DNA from: Escallonia rubra
Lineage: Eukaryota > Streptophyta > Magnoliopsida > Escalloniales > Escalloniaceae
Direction of reading: 5' to 3'
Length of the DNA stretch: 64,000 nt
NCBI GenBank assembly: GCA_033065855.1
Contig: JAVXUO010000587.1
Coordinates: forward strand, 372,001-436,000
In this document: one piece after another, positions 47,219 through 59,580 of the stretch
Layout: each line of letters begins with the position of its first letter
Position numbering within the stretch: the first letter of the stretch is position 1
Notes under the pieces: generated by a model
Database searches by the model: none
The model's input: the letters and a program-made list of their open reading frames with translations, nothing else
Told to the model about the DNA's origin: nothing
Made by a program: the position numbers and the translations under genes

Positions 47219-49055
47219 TGTTCATAACCTATTCTGGACCGCACCCCGGGGCCCGCTAAGAGATCCTAGTGGCACGACACGTCACCCATTTGGCGGTCAA
47301 CATCGCTCAACAAGATTGCTCGGTCAAAGTGCTCCGCGCCTTAGGCATTCAAACGGCGATCGAAAGTGCATTTCCCCCCCGAGGGGTCGGCCACCCCCCT
47401 AAGAAGGGGGTCGGCCACCCACTTTGTAAGGGGGTCGGCCACCCCCCTAAGGAGGGGGTCGGCCACCCCAAGGGGGTCGGCCACCCAAGGGGTCGGCCAC
47501 CCCAAGGGGGTCGGCCTTCATTTCCCTACGAAGGGGGGAACTTGACGAGTGGCACTGACTTCGCGCTCCAACAACACTCAGACGTTATCTTCAGTAGCGC
47601 GACGCTCTGTCGCAGGCTCAATCAAAGTGACTGGGCTCCGGCCTTCGCGGCGGGACGGGCTCGCAACCATGAAGCCCTCGCCGGCTCAATCAAATTCGCG
47701 GCGGGACGGGCTCGCAACCATGAAGCCCTCGCCGGCTCAATCAAACTCGCGGCGGGACGGGCTCGCAACCATGAACCCCTCGCCGGCTCAATCAAACTGA
47801 CGGGGCTCCGGCCCTCGCGGCGGGACGGGCTCGCAACCATGAAGCCCTCGCCGGCTCAATCAAACCGACGGGCTCCGGCCCTCGCAGGCACAATCAACCG
47901 GGGGCTCCGGCCCTCGCCAGCACTATCAACCGACGGGCTCCGGCCACAGCGGGAACACTTAACCGGGGGCTCCGGCCCTCGCCAGCACAATGAACCGACG
48001 GGCTCTGGCCCTCGCGGGCATAATCAACCGGGGGCTCCGGCCCTCGCCAGCACAATCAACCGACGGGCTCTGGCCTTCGCGGGCATAATCAACCGGAGGC
48101 TCCGGCCCTCGCCAGCACAATCAACCGACGGGCTCCGGCCCTCGCGGGCACAATCAACCGGAGGCTCCGGCCTTCGCAACAAGGATGGGCTTACAACCCT
48201 AAGGCCATCGCCGGCACAATCACCCGACGGACTCACGGGGGGCTCCGCTCGTAGTGCTCCGGCACGAGGACCCCTCGTCACGGACCCTAAGCATAGCATG
48301 TGCACTCATGTTATCATTGATCATCGACACCACCAAGGCAATGAACCGCGAGTCACTCCGGGACGGGAGCAGGTCCTCGGAAGGCATCGTGTCCGGCACG
48401 CCTAGCAGTTGGCTGCAGGGGCAACCCTCACCGCTGCCAGGATCTCGGCGCGTCTCTTGACGCATCTCGTGGGATTCAGCAAGGGCTTGGACTGGAGGCT
48501 GGGGCAACGGGCTACTCTGACCATGCTACCACAGTGTGGTCAGTCTCCTCAGACAGGCAGAGGGACGCTGCAAGGGCATGGCGGCACGAACTCGGGGACC
48601 GGTAATTCAACAGACGATCAAGACTGCGGGACCCTCTACGACGACGTGTCGCTCCCAGAGGACGACACGTGTCGGCTGATGACACGCGCGCATTTGTGCC
48701 TATATATAGTGGACTTTGGAGCTTATTCAAGGGCTCTCTCTCATTTCAACATTTCACTTTCTCTCTCTAAAGCTCATTCTCTCTGGATTTCTAGTGAGAG
48801 AAACACATTTGGACTCATGTCATCGGACTCTTGACGCTGCACCCTTGACGCGGACTGACGGCTGTTGACTGTCGCCCCCGCTCGTCGTCTCCCTGCTTAC
48901 GCGGCGCTGCCAGCCCTCGTGACCTGCCTGGGGAGCCTTGCTCTCAGCCCTTACTCCATCCTTGTTGTCTCCCACTTTGACTACTTGGAAGCCAACGCAG
49001 ACTGCATCCTTTGTGGCACCTCACGTGGCATGCGAACCATCTTTCCTCGGCAACA
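47219..49055 (+). repeat. 5' LTR (1837 bp) with internal minisatellites
   Basis: Contains three repeat zones: GGGGGTCGGCCACCCC units (about 47385-47515), GGCGGGACGGGCTCGCAACC units of 48-65 bases (about 47650-47865), and CGACGGGCTCCGGCCCTCGC / AATCAACCGGGGGCTCC units (about 47865-48170). A TATA-like TATATATAGT at 48701, followed by a CT-rich stretch at 48755-48785, is the likely promoter and leader. Open frames across it are repeat translations. Confidence 0.9.
48701..48709 (+). promoter_or_regulatory. LTR TATA box
   Basis: TATATATAG preceded by GTGCC in the 5' LTR, with the counterpart at about 56734 in the 3' LTR. It lies some 50 bases upstream of a TCTCTCTCAT pyrimidine tract, a normal layout for U3/R in plant LTRs. 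The position of R is inferred. Confidence 0.55.
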
Positions 49056-49075
49056 TTTGGCGACTCCGCTGGGGA
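49056..49075 (+). other. Primer-binding site of the LTR retrotransposon
   Basis: TTTGGCGACTCCGCTGGGGA directly follows the LTR end. From memory this type pairs with the 3' end of a tRNA-Arg and is common in Tat/Ogre-lineage Gypsy elements; the tRNA assignment should be verified. Confidence 0.6.
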
Positions 49076-49114
49076 GGTGAGCATCGTGTTGCAGTCTGCC
49101 ACACCCGAGCGACC

Positions 49115-50851
49115 ATGCCCGTACAAGGGAGAGCTACCAGGTCAACCAGCCAAGGCCTCAACCTCACTATCCGAGAGGAGCGTCGCCTTGACGACCAAGA
49201 GGGGACTAGCGATACACGCCTCCAAGATCCTCCCACACCTGACGTGCAAGTTGCAATCGATGCGGCCATCCAGCAGTTCACTCCCACCATAGCCAGCCTA
49301 CAAGACTCGCAGACCACTCTCATCGCCGCCATTATGGAAATGCAAAGATCTATACAGGCGTTGGCCTCGCAACAACCCAGTGCACCAATCCGACCTTCAG
49401 GACCTGGGTTGGCTCCTGACGCCGCTCAGGCCACAGTGTCGCGACCACCGCCGCCTCGATCATCCAGACCCTTGGCGATAGGACTCGCGGCATCTTCACC
49501 ACCTATAGCTGATACGCCGCATCCCGTGATGCCGTCACACAGACCGCAAGCAGACCTCGGACCAGTATTGCAACAAGTCCTCCCTGTTGTTGCACCTCAA
49601 CATGTGCCAGCCAGAAGCTCTTCCAAAACCCACGAATCCATTGAGATGGAACCTAACCCCTACCCAACGGAGCAACATCAAACAATCGATCAACTGGTGG
49701 ATATGTCTCGCCCACCCAACCATACCACCATACACTTGCCATTATCAGCACCTGCCGTATATCACCCTTCAGTTGTTCCTGCTCATCAAGTTACCCCGTC
49801 AGGGGGCTCGGGGGCTCGCGGTGCCCTAGCCAGCCACCAACCCTTTGTTGGCCATGAAGAACCATCGTCCTACTATGTCTCCAAGTCAGACTTCGACGCA
49901 CTCCTCCACCGACTGTCACAGAATTCTGCACTCGACTCATCGGCCCAACTGACAGGCCATGCACCATATGCCAACGACATAGCCATCACACCATACCCAC
50001 TCAAATACAAGCAACCCGCCTTTGCGCTCTTTAACGGACGCGAGGGCAACGCCCGTGAGCACTTAACAAGATTCGTCGGCTCATTAGAACAATATGGCCC
50101 GGGCGACACTTTGAAGCTTCGGGAATTTCACAAGTCCTTGACTGGCCTTGCCTACTCTTGGTACCACAAGATCCCTGACGGCACTATCCACTCCTGGTCT
50201 GACATGGTTCAGCTCTTCCATGACAAGTTTCACTATGAGACGGAACGTGTGACCATCGTTGACATTGCCGGAATCCGTCAAAACCACGGGGAGGACCTCA
50301 ATGCCTATGTTACGCGATTTCATCACAAGTGCTTGGAGTGCACTGACTTCAGTAAAGATGAGACCCTTGTCCCCATTTGTATCAAGAACATGAAAGACAC
50401 CTACAGGGTCTACCTCGAAAACCTCCAACTTCGGTCTTGGGGACATCTCAAAGAAGCCGCACGACGCACATATGACTCAGTCGGTCCGTCAAAGACCCCG
50501 AAGCCCCAAACTCAGTTCGTCTCGGCCGTGACAATAGCAGCAACCAGTAACGACGACACCAACCGCAAGCGTCAGTCCCAAAGAAGGGATGAACGCCCTG
50601 ACAAGAGAGGGCAGCCGACACCTGCCCCAGAATACCCGTGTGACTTGAAGACTGTCAGTGATCTCCTCGAGACATGGATCGACGACAATGCCATAACCCT
50701 ACCCAATGTCGACAATGAACCTACCCCGGAAGACTTAGCCCGTCCCGACTACTGCCCATATCACCGGAAGGTCGGTCACGGTCTCAAGTGGTGTAGGGGC
50801 CTCAAGTTCGTCTTCGCAGACAAGATTGCATGTGGCGAACTCAAGCTCTAA
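49115..50851 (+). CDS. gag: Retrotransposon gag polyprotein (Retrotrans_gag)
   Basis: 578 codons from ATG 49115, the first ATG after the primer-binding site in this frame; the open frame reaches back into the LTR to 48938. The N-terminal 290 residues are Pro/Ser-rich and low-complexity. The Retrotrans_gag core follows (FNGREGNAREHLTRFVGSLE, LTGLAYSWYHKIPDGTI, SWSDMVQLFHDKF, LNAYVTRFHHKC). Near the C-terminus CPYHRKVGHGLKWC is a variant knuckle of pattern C-x2-H-x4-H-x4-C, seen in several plant Gypsy gags. It forms the capsid of the element. It ends in TAA with no protease fused or following, so mobilisation would need proteins from another element. The frame is intact. Confidence 0.85.
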   Translation: MPVQGRATRSTSQGLNLTIREERRLDDQEGTSDTRLQDPPTPDVQVAIDAAIQQFTPTIASLQDSQTTLIAAIMEMQRSIQALASQQPSAPIRPSGPGLAPDAAQATVSRPPPPRSSRPLAIGLAASSPPIADTPHPVMPSHRPQADLGPVLQQVLPVVAPQHVPARSSSKTHESIEMEPNPYPTEQHQTIDQLVDMSRPPNHTTIHLPLSAPAVYHPSVVPAHQVTPSGGSGARGALASHQPFVGHEEPSSYYVSKSDFDALLHRLSQNSALDSSAQLTGHAPYANDIAITPYPLKYKQPAFALFNGREGNAREHLTRFVGSLEQYGPGDTLKLREFHKSLTGLAYSWYHKIPDGTIHSWSDMVQLFHDKFHYETERVTIVDIAGIRQNHGEDLNAYVTRFHHKCLECTDFSKDETLVPICIKNMKDTYRVYLENLQLRSWGHLKEAARRTYDSVGPSKTPKPQTQFVSAVTIAATSNDDTNRKRQSQRRDERPDKRGQPTPAPEYPCDLKTVSDLLETWIDDNAITLPNVDNEPTPEDLARPDYCPYHRKVGHGLKWCRGLKFVFADKIACGELKL

Positions 50852-53800
50852 GTCCGGAACATGTGAACCAACCACCCAAGTCCTATCCTGCCCTAAGTGC
50901 ATTTTCTACACTTGTATTTTTTTTCCGTCATTTCACCACTTTTTATGTACTCGATCCCCATGTACCCCCGCATATCGCCTACTTTTGTTATCAATGAAGT
51001 TGCATTTCCCATACTTAGAGAATTTTCATGCTATATTGCTCTTGCACAAGTCTTCTAGCACCACCTTTGATGCCATCACCCAGTCCCTTGGGGGCTTCAC
51101 CACTCCCTAACCCTTTCTGCCTCACATTGCAGCAACTTGGTACGTGGTGCGCGGGGTGGCTCGAGCCACGCTAGCTATCGCCTCTGTGACTTAGTCGGTC
51201 GTCCATACCTGCCCGCCGTCCTAAGTCCCCCCTCCCTCTCATCTCAACCCCTCGTGGTCGTGATCGCGGTCACATCGCCTCCTCATGCCTTTTTCCTATC
51301 CTTTTCCAGACTTAGAAAAAATTTCTTCGTTTTTCGCGGTCGGGTCACCACCCCCGCGACTTCACTCAACACCCTCTTCACTTTTCCAGACTTAGAAAAA
51401 TTTCTTCATTTTTCGCGGACGGGTCATCACCCATCGCGACTTCCCTCGGCACCCTTGCCCCAGCTCAACACTTAGCAAAATCCTCAACACTTGAATTTTT
51501 TTTTTTCTCAACACTTAGATTTTTTCGCACCTCTCTCGCACCCTGCATGCTCGTGGTCGAGACATCACCCTCTCATCCTCATTGTACACTTATAAAAATT
51601 TTCACCCTTTGGTGCTCTATCCAACACTTAGAAATTTTTTCCACAAAAATTTTCATCAATCCCCAACCTCCCTCTTTCTCTCCTTTTCACTTCAAGCTTA
51701 TTCTTCATAAAAATGTCATCTCCTCTCATGCTCCTTTTATAGGCTCCAGCAAAAAAAAAAAAATTAATATTCGCACTTCATTTTCATTTGCTAACTCAAA
51801 CAGCAAAGAGAAGCCCAGAAGGGGCAGAACTCTACCCGCGAGGGCCCCGACCCGCGCCTGCCCCGACCCGTTTCCTCTCTTTTCCTTCTGCTTAAACGGG
51901 TCAACCCGTCACCCGAACCCACCCATACTCCGGACCCGTTTCCCTGGAACCCTAAAATTTTCTAAAACCCTAATTTCCACTATCTTCTTCCTTGCGCCGC
52001 AGCTGCCTTGCGCCGCCTCCAGCCCTTCGGCCCCCTTGCCGCGCCTGGCCACCGCCGGCCGACCCTCTCCCGGCGTCAACTTCCCTCCCCGCCGACCACC
52101 CTCCTCCCGCGACCCCGCCTCCTCGCCGATCCCCTCCTCGGCCGACCACGCCGCCGCCGACGGCATCCCCTCCATCTTCTTCCCCCTTTTCTTCCTCAAC
52201 ATCCACCACCACGCCGACCCACCCCCGCCGACCCCATACTCACCGCGACCCACCGTGGCCGAGCCCACGCCCCTGGCCGACCCCCCTTCCTCTCGGCCTC
52301 TCTCCCTCCCCGCGACCCTCACCACCCGCGGTAGCCCCCGCGGCGCCATCGCCGCCGACTCCCTATTCCCCTTCGGCCTCCTTTTCTTGTTTGTTTCGGC
52401 CACTCTCTCCCGACCCCCCCTGCGACGCCGACCCACCCCCACCGACCCCTATGCTAGCCCGACCCCCTCCCCCTCAGCTCTCCCTCTCCTCACCCCGACC
52501 CCATAAGCCCGCGCAAGCGCGCGGCAGCCCCGCCGACCCCGTCGCGACGCTGACAGCACCTTCTTCTCACCGACCAGCTGGACAACAACTCACCACCCGA
52601 CCCCCCCTGGCCGACCCCACACCCCTGGCCGACCCCCACCACCCCGCCGACCCCATGGCCGACCCACCTTCACCTTCGGCCATCTCTACCTCGCCGACCA
52701 TCCTTCGGCCACCTTTGGCCTCGCACCCCACCACCCTTCGGCCACTCTCTTCGGCCCTTCCCATCGCCTCAACACCACCACCTTCATACCCATGCAACCT
52801 CTCCATTACCACCTTTTTTTTCTCAACGCTACAAAAAAAAAAACAAAACAAAACAAAACAAAATTTTGCGGGCATGACGCGCATCTCGCGCTCCAACCTT
52901 CATATTGCCCCTCCCTTACACATTTTCTCACTTTTTTCCATACTTAGATTTTTTCGCAAATCTGGCTACACTCGCATCAACCGCGAGCCTGCGCCCGTCT
53001 CCACACCTTTGTCGCCCCACCATCGCCACGGCCTCGCGACCCTCGTCGTTAGCGCCCGGGCGCCGTCTTTGCGACCCTCGTCGCCAGCGCCCGTGCGCTC
53101 TATCTCCGCGACCCTCGTCGCCCATCGCCCGGGCGCCGTCTTTGCGACCCTCGTCGCCATCTCCGTGACATTCGTCGCCCGCGTCCGTACGCCAGCTTCG
53201 CGACTCTCGTCGCCAGTGCACCATCTCCGCGACTCTCGTCGCCTATCACCCGGGCAACGTCTTCGCGACCTTCGTCGCCCGTAACCCGGGCAACGTCTTC
53301 ATAAACCCTCGTCACTAGTGCCCGGGCGCCGTCTCCGCGACCCTTGTCGCCAGCGCCCGTGCGCTATCTCTCCGCGACCTTCGTCGCCCGCACGCCATCT
53401 CCACGACATTCGTCGCCAACACACCATCTCCGCGACCTTCGTCGCCCGCATCCGCGCGCCATCTCCGCGACATTCGTCGCCCGTGTCTGCGCACCAGCTT
53501 CGCGACTCTCGTCGCCAGCGCACAATCTCCGCGACTCTCGTCACCCGCGCACCATCTCCGCGACCTTCGTCGCCCGTATGACACCTCCGCGACTCTCGTC
53601 ACCCTTGCGCCATCTCCGCGACCTTCGTCGCCGGCGCCCACGCACCGTACTCTCACACGTCGTAATGCCCATACGCCGTGCCACTGATACATCCATCCCA
53701 CTGTCTCTCTCTCACCCTACGTGCCCCCGGCACCAAGTATCGTCCCGCGACACTCGTCGCCGCTCTCATGCACCATTCGCATCATATGTGCCCCCGGCAC

Positions 53801-54123
53801 CAAGTACTCGTCGCCGCTCTCGTGATATGTGCCCCGGCACTAAGTATTGTCTCGCGACGGTAGTCGCCGCACCCGTGCGCCACAATCATATTACATGCCC
53901 ACCGGGCACCACACACATTCACCACACCATGCGCACCTTGCCTTGGTCACGGAACATGCTTCAACCCACTCTCCGGAGTGTGCAACATCCCGCAGGAATA
54001 GACGACTCATCCGGGACACATCTTTTCAACTCCCCTTTCCGCCAGGTAGACGGCTCCTCTGGGATGCTACCTCGGCCAGTCGGGTAGACGGCTCCTCCGG
54101 GATGCTACCTTGACGCGCTCCGA
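50852..54123 (+). other. Retrotransposon interior without pol: GC-rich low-complexity DNA
   Basis: About 51480-51960 has diverged CACTTAGA-AAATTTTTTC phrases. About 51990-52740 is CCGACCCC/CCTCGGCC-rich. About 53010-53640 is a tandem array built on CGCGACCCTCGTCGCC with GCGCCC/CATCTC spacers. About 53690-53880 repeats GTGCCCCCGGCACCAAGTA. The long frames here (for example 51992-53284) are Pro/Arg/Ser-rich translations of these repeats on several frames at once and show no domain. Confidence 0.7.
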
Positions 54124-55140
54124 GTGCTCCGGCACAAGGACTCCTCGCGGCGGGACGGGCTCACAACCTTAAAGCCCTCGCCGGCAAAATCAACCGGGGG
54201 CTCCGGCCTTCGCCTGCTCAATCAAGCGAAGAGGGTCCGGCCCTCGCATCCCGGATGGGCTCTTAACCTTATAGCCATCGCCGTCTCAATCAAAGCGACG
54301 GGGCTCCGGCCTTCGCATCCGGGATGGGCTCTTAATCTTATAGCCAACGCCGTCTCAATCAAAGCGACGGGGCTCCGGCCCTTGCATCCGGGATGGGCTC
54401 ACAACCTTATAGCCATCGCCGTCTCAATCAAAGCGACGGGGCTCCGGCCCTCGCATCCGGGATGGGCTCTTAACCTTATAGCCATCGCCGTCTCAATCAA
54501 AGCGACGGGGCTCCGGCCCTCGCATCCGGGATGGGCTCTTAACCTTATAGCCATCGCCGTCTCAATCAAAGCGACGGGGCTCCGGCCCTCGCATCCGGGA
54601 TGGGCTCACAACCTTATAGCCATCGCCGTCTCAATCAAAGCGACGGGGCTCCGGCCCTCGCATCCGGGATGGGCTCACAACCTTATAGCCATCGCCGTCT
54701 CAATCAAAGCGACGGGGCTCCGGCCCTCGCATCCGGGATGGGCTCTTAACCTTATAGCCATCGCCGTCTCAATCAAAGCGACGGGGCTCCGGCCCTCGCA
54801 TCCGGGATGGGCTCTTAATCTTATAGCCATCGCCGTCTCAATCAAAGCGACGGGGCTCCGGCCCTCGCATCCGGGATGGGCTCACAACCTTATAGCCATC
54901 GCCGTCTCAATCAAAGCGACGGGGCTCCGGCCCTCGCACCGGGATGGGCTCACAACCTTATAGCCATCGCCGTCTCAATCAAAGCAACGGGGCTCCGGCC
55001 CTCGCATCCGGGATGGGCTCACAACCTTATAGCCATCGCCGTCTCAATTAAAGCGACGGGGCTCCGGCCCTCGCATTCGGGATCGGCGCACAACCTTATA
55101 GCCATTGCCGACACAATCAACCGGGGGCTCCGGCCCTCGC
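54124..55140 (+). repeat. 69-bp tandem repeat array (about 13 units) inside the retrotransposon
   Basis: Units start at about 54300, 54369, 54438, 54507, 54576, 54645 and so on to about 55060. Each contains CGACGGGGCTCCGGCC, CTCGCATCCGGGATGGGCTC, TTATAGCCATCGCCGTC and TCAATCAAAG. Because 69 is divisible by 3 the array stays open and translates as a repeated peptide of 23 residues. The motif GGGCTCCGGCCCTCGC plus TCAATCAA is shared with the LTR repeats at 47.65-48.17 kb, so the array seems derived from LTR-type sequence. Late units differ by 1-base indels (about 54920 and 55000). Confidence 0.9.
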
Positions 55141-55250
55141 AGCGGGCTTTAAGCACTAAGCGACGACCATGCCGAGTGCATCCAACATCGTTTCTGCGTA
55201 CGGCGCCCGCTCGGGTTGCCCCTCCGCGCACCCCGCACGCAGGGGGCTTA

Positions 55251-57088
55251 TGTTCATAACCTATTCTGGACCGCACCCCGGGGCCCGCTAAGAGATCCTA
55301 GTGGCACGACACGTCACCCATTTGGCGGTCAACATCGCTCAACAAGATTGCTCGGTCAAAGTGCTCCGCGCCTTAGGCATTCAAACGGCGATCGAAAGTG
55401 CATTTCCCCCCCGAGGGGTCGGCCACCCCCCTAAGAAGGGGGTCGGCCACCCACTTTGTAAGGGGGTCGGCCACCCCCCTAAGGAGGGGGTCGGCCACCC
55501 CAAGGGGGTCGGCCACCCAAGGGGGTCGGCCACCCCAAGGGGGTCGGCCTCCATTTCCCTGCGAAGGGGGGAACTTGACGAGTGGCACTGACTTCGCGCT
55601 CCAACAACACTCAGACGTTATCTTCAGTAGCGCGACGCTCTGTCGCAGGCTCAATCAAAGTGACTGGGCTCCGGCCTTCGCGGCGGGACGGGCTCGCAAC
55701 CATGAAGCCCTCGCCGGCTCAATCAAACTCGCGGCGGGACGGGCTCGCAACCATGAAGCCCTCGCCGGCTCAATCAAACTCGCGGCGGGACGGGCTCGCA
55801 ACCATGAACCCCTCGCCGGCTCAATCAAACTGACGGGGCTCCGGCCCTCGCGGCGGGACGGGCTCGCAACCATGAAGCCCTCGCCGGCTCAATCAAACCG
55901 ACGGGCTCCGGCCCTCGCAGGCACAATCAACCGGGGGCTCCGGCCCTCGCCAGCACTATCAACCGACGGGCTCCGGCCACCGCGGGAACACTCAACCGGG
56001 GGCTCCGGCCCTCGCCAGCACAATCAACCGACGGGCTCTGGCCCTCGCGGGCATAATCAACCGGGGGCTCCGGCCCTCGCCAGCACAATCAACCGACGGG
56101 CTCTGGCCCTCGCGGGCATAATCAACCGGGGGCTCCGGCCCTCGCCAGCACAATCAACCGACGGGCTCCGGCCCTCGCGGGCACAATCAACCGGAGGCTC
56201 CGGCCTTCGCAACAAGGATGGGCTTACAACCCTAAGGCCATCGCCGGCACAATCACCCGACGGACTCACGGGGGGCTCCGCTCGTAGTGCTCCGGCACGA
56301 GGACCCCTCGTCACGGACCCTAAGCATAGCATGTGCACTCATGTTATCATTGATCATCGACACCACCAAGGCAATGAACCGCGAGTCACTCCGGGACGGG
56401 AGCAGGTCCTCGGAGGGCATCGTGGCCGGCACGCCTAGCAGTTGGCTGCAGGGGCAACCCTCACCGCTGCCAGGATCTCGGCGCGTCTCTTGACGCATCT
56501 CGTGGGATTCAGCAAGGGCTTGGACTGGAGGCTGGGGCAACGGGCTACTCTGACCATGCTACCGCAGTGTGGTCAGTCTCCTCAGACAGGCAGAGGGACG
56601 CTGCAAGGGCAGGGCGGCACGAACTCGGGGACCGGCAATTCGACGGACAATCAAGACTGCGGGACCCTCTACGGCGACGTGTCGCTCCCGGAGGACGACA
56701 CGTGTCGGCTGATGACACGCGCGCATTTGTGCCTATATATATTGGATTCTGGAGCTTATTCAAGACCTCTCTCTCATTTCAACATTTCACTTTCTCTCTC
56801 TAAAGCTCATTCTCTCTGGATTTCTAGTGAGAGAAACACATTTGGACTCATGTCATCGGACTCTTGACGCTGCACCCTTGACGCGGACTGACGGCTGTTG
56901 ACTGTCGCCCCCGCTCGTCGTCTCCCTGCTTACGCGGCGCTGCCAGCCCTCGTGACCTGCCTGGGGAGCCTTGCTCTCAGCCCTTGCTCCATCCTTGCTG
57001 TCTCCCACTTTGACTACTTGGAAGCCAACGCAGACTGCATCCTTTGTGGCACCTCACGTGGCATGCGAACCATCTTTCCTCGGCAACA
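55251..57088 (+). repeat. 3' LTR (1838 bp)
   Basis: Near-identical to 47219-49055, including all three internal repeat zones and the TATA box (about 56734). Differences seen are mainly transitions, for example in the 56120-56160 repeat zone and near 56640-56745. A short purine run AGGGGGC precedes it, a weak candidate for the polypurine tract. Confidence 0.9.
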
Positions 57089-58513
57089 ACTTTTAACCAA
57101 CATATTTAATTATATTCATATTTGAATTTACACGAAACTTAGATATAAATTTGAAATAGTACCTATTTTTTCTTATTAATTAAAGATTTTATGTAATTTT
57201 TGTTTTACAAGTTAATATTTCATGCTAGAGAGCTTTCGATATATAATATTTAAATAAAGTCATAATAGTTTACTATATTGGTTAGAATATTTTGAATGTT
57301 TTGAATTGTTTTTATTATTTAAATGTTTACTATATTTGCCGATTTAATTAATAGCAAAATTAAGAATCCCGTTCAAAATAATGTTTGGAGATCTTTAGCA
57401 ACATTAATATGTTTAAGCTTAGTTTTTATAACTCTTATTATATTAGAAATACAATGCAAAGCTGTGTCATGAGCTATAATTGCATTTCTCGCCTCAATTA
57501 TTAGATATTATAATTTACGATCCTGAATCTAGCTCGAGTAAATTAATAAAATATTTTAAAAAGTTACAAAAAGTGTATCAATGCATACCACATTCAAGAA
57601 ACAAAAAGAGATTATCTTATACTTTTGTTAAAACTATAATTGTTAGTAAGAAAATTTTAATACTTTATTTGTAAAAGTTTCAAGTAATTTGTCAAGACTA
57701 TATTATTATTAAGCTCTTTTAGTAGTTCAACATGTAACATCTCAAAACCAAGTCTCTTAGCTTCAAAAGTTAGGTTAAGAGTTCTTAATCTTTGGAATCG
57801 TAAATGTCAAAGTCCGTTCTTATCTTTTTCATGAATCATTGCTTCAAGAAATCACTAATTTATTAAGATACAAACATGATATCCAGTAGAATATTTTTTT
57901 GTCTCATACAATTCTAAAATTATAGTCTTGATTAATTAAATGGTCATGCAATTGTTGCAGAATATTTGTTAGGTATATATGTTTGCTTTAGTTCCTCTGA
58001 ATTGTAAGTTTAAAGAATAATGAGTAGATTGTGTTACAGTGCCGTGGCTAGATTTCTGCGTTCTTTAAGTTTTTTTTTAACACCATCAGGCGGTTCTATA
58101 ACACAATTTACTCATTCTTCTTTCAACTTACAGTTCAAAGGAACCAAAGCAAACATATATGCGTATGCAAATATTACGCAAGAATTGCATAACAATCTAA
58201 TCAAGGTTTTAATAGTCAAAATCAGAGCCTAATACGTAAATATGTCTGTAGCATAGAGTTTAAATGTTTTACAATTGATATTTATAAGGTTTACAAATAT
58301 CGCGACAATTATACCATGAATTTTTCAACAATAAATCGTAGTAAAGAGTTTGATTTGTTTTCTAAATTCTTATATATGGGATATAACCAGTTTGGTGGTC
58401 GTGAGGTCTTATTTAAAAATGCTGACTTATAATTCGTTTATTAAATCTATATATCACATTATTAAAGATGACTATCTTATGTATGTTACGTGTTATGGTG
58501 TGGATCGGGCCCC

Positions 58514-58620
<107 letters not shown>

Positions 58621-59580
58621 TTTTAAATTGTACAACCCTTGTCATTCTTTCAAAATTAATCAAATTTAAATTGAAAGGCACCTATCAAAATTACATTTAG
58701 ATCAATTTTTTTCCTAAGTCTCGTAAGTTGCTTAATCTTAATTGTAACATTAATTTTTTTTCTAAATCAGAAGTATTATTTTCTTTTTTTTATATATATG
58801 GGTTTTTATATTCATGTTAGAAAGTAGTTTTAAAGATACAATAATCAATGTTAAGTCCTAATAAGTTAATATAATGATAAGGTTAAGTTTTAGAATAATT
58901 AGAATTAATTTCGAATTTTAAGGACATAGTTGTTAGAAATAAGCCTTAATAGATTAGTATATTGATTAGGTAGAATTTTGGAATGATTGATCATGTTTTT
59001 TATTCTAAATCTCATAAGTTATTTTTTGGGTCTATGGATTTTAATTTTCATATTAGAAAACACTTTTAAGGACATAATTGTCAAAATTAAGTCTTAATAG
59101 ATTAATATTGATTATGTAGAGTTTTAGAACGATTAGAATTAGTTTTTGAATTAATTTTTTCTTCTAAATCGAAATTATTATTTTCGCTTTTTATATATAT
59201 GAGTTATTATATTCATATTAGATAGTAGATATAAAGATATAATAGTCAATATTAAATCCTAATAAGTTAGTATAATAGTCAATATTAACTCCTAATAAGT
59301 TAGTATAATGATAAGGTAGAGTTTTAGAATGATTAAAATTATTCTTCGAATTTTAAGGACATAATTATCAAAAAGAAGTCTTAATAGATTAATATGTTGA
59401 TTAGTATGTTGAGTTTTAGAATGATTAAAATTACTTTTAAATTAAAAAAGACTTACTTATATAGAAGTTAATTAATCTTAAAATAAGAATCTGATGACGT
59501 GTCATATAAAGAAGCGATGATGTGTCGCGCAAAGAAGCTATCAATGTATTTCTCGCTTCGCTTATTATATATTATATAGA

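Larger units (their letters stand above)
47219..57088 (+). mobile_element. Full-length LTR retrotransposon with gag but no visible pol
   Basis: LTRs 47219-49055 and 55251-57088 begin TGTTCATAACC and end CGGCAACA. They are flanked by target duplication ACTTT (47214-47218 and 57089-57093). A primer-binding site follows the 5' LTR directly. One gag frame (49115-50851) ends with a stop, and the remaining 4.4 kb to the 3' LTR has no protease, reverse transcriptase or integrase motifs in any frame I examined. It has only low-complexity GC-rich and tandem-repeat DNA. This fits the non-autonomous gag-only (TR-GAG) type known from plants. I noticed roughly two dozen substitutions between the LTRs, on the order of 1-2 percent, so the insertion is fairly recent. 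Confidence 0.9.

Noticed and set aside
47269..48405. 378-codon frame in the 5' LTR and its twin in the 3' LTR as a gene
   Set aside because: It is a read-through of LTR minisatellites (GGVGHP and ALAGSIK repeats), duplicated only because the LTR is duplicated.
51547..54087. Long open frames in several overlapping frames (for example 51992-53284 and 53344-54087) as protein genes
   Set aside because: They translate GC-rich tandem repeats, are open on both strands at once, show no domain and lie in the interior of the retrotransposon.
54124..55140. 69-bp array as a CRISPR-like array or a repeat-protein gene
   Set aside because: Units are contiguous with no unique spacers, in a plant retrotransposon. 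The repeated peptide follows from a period divisible by three and lacks any fold signature.
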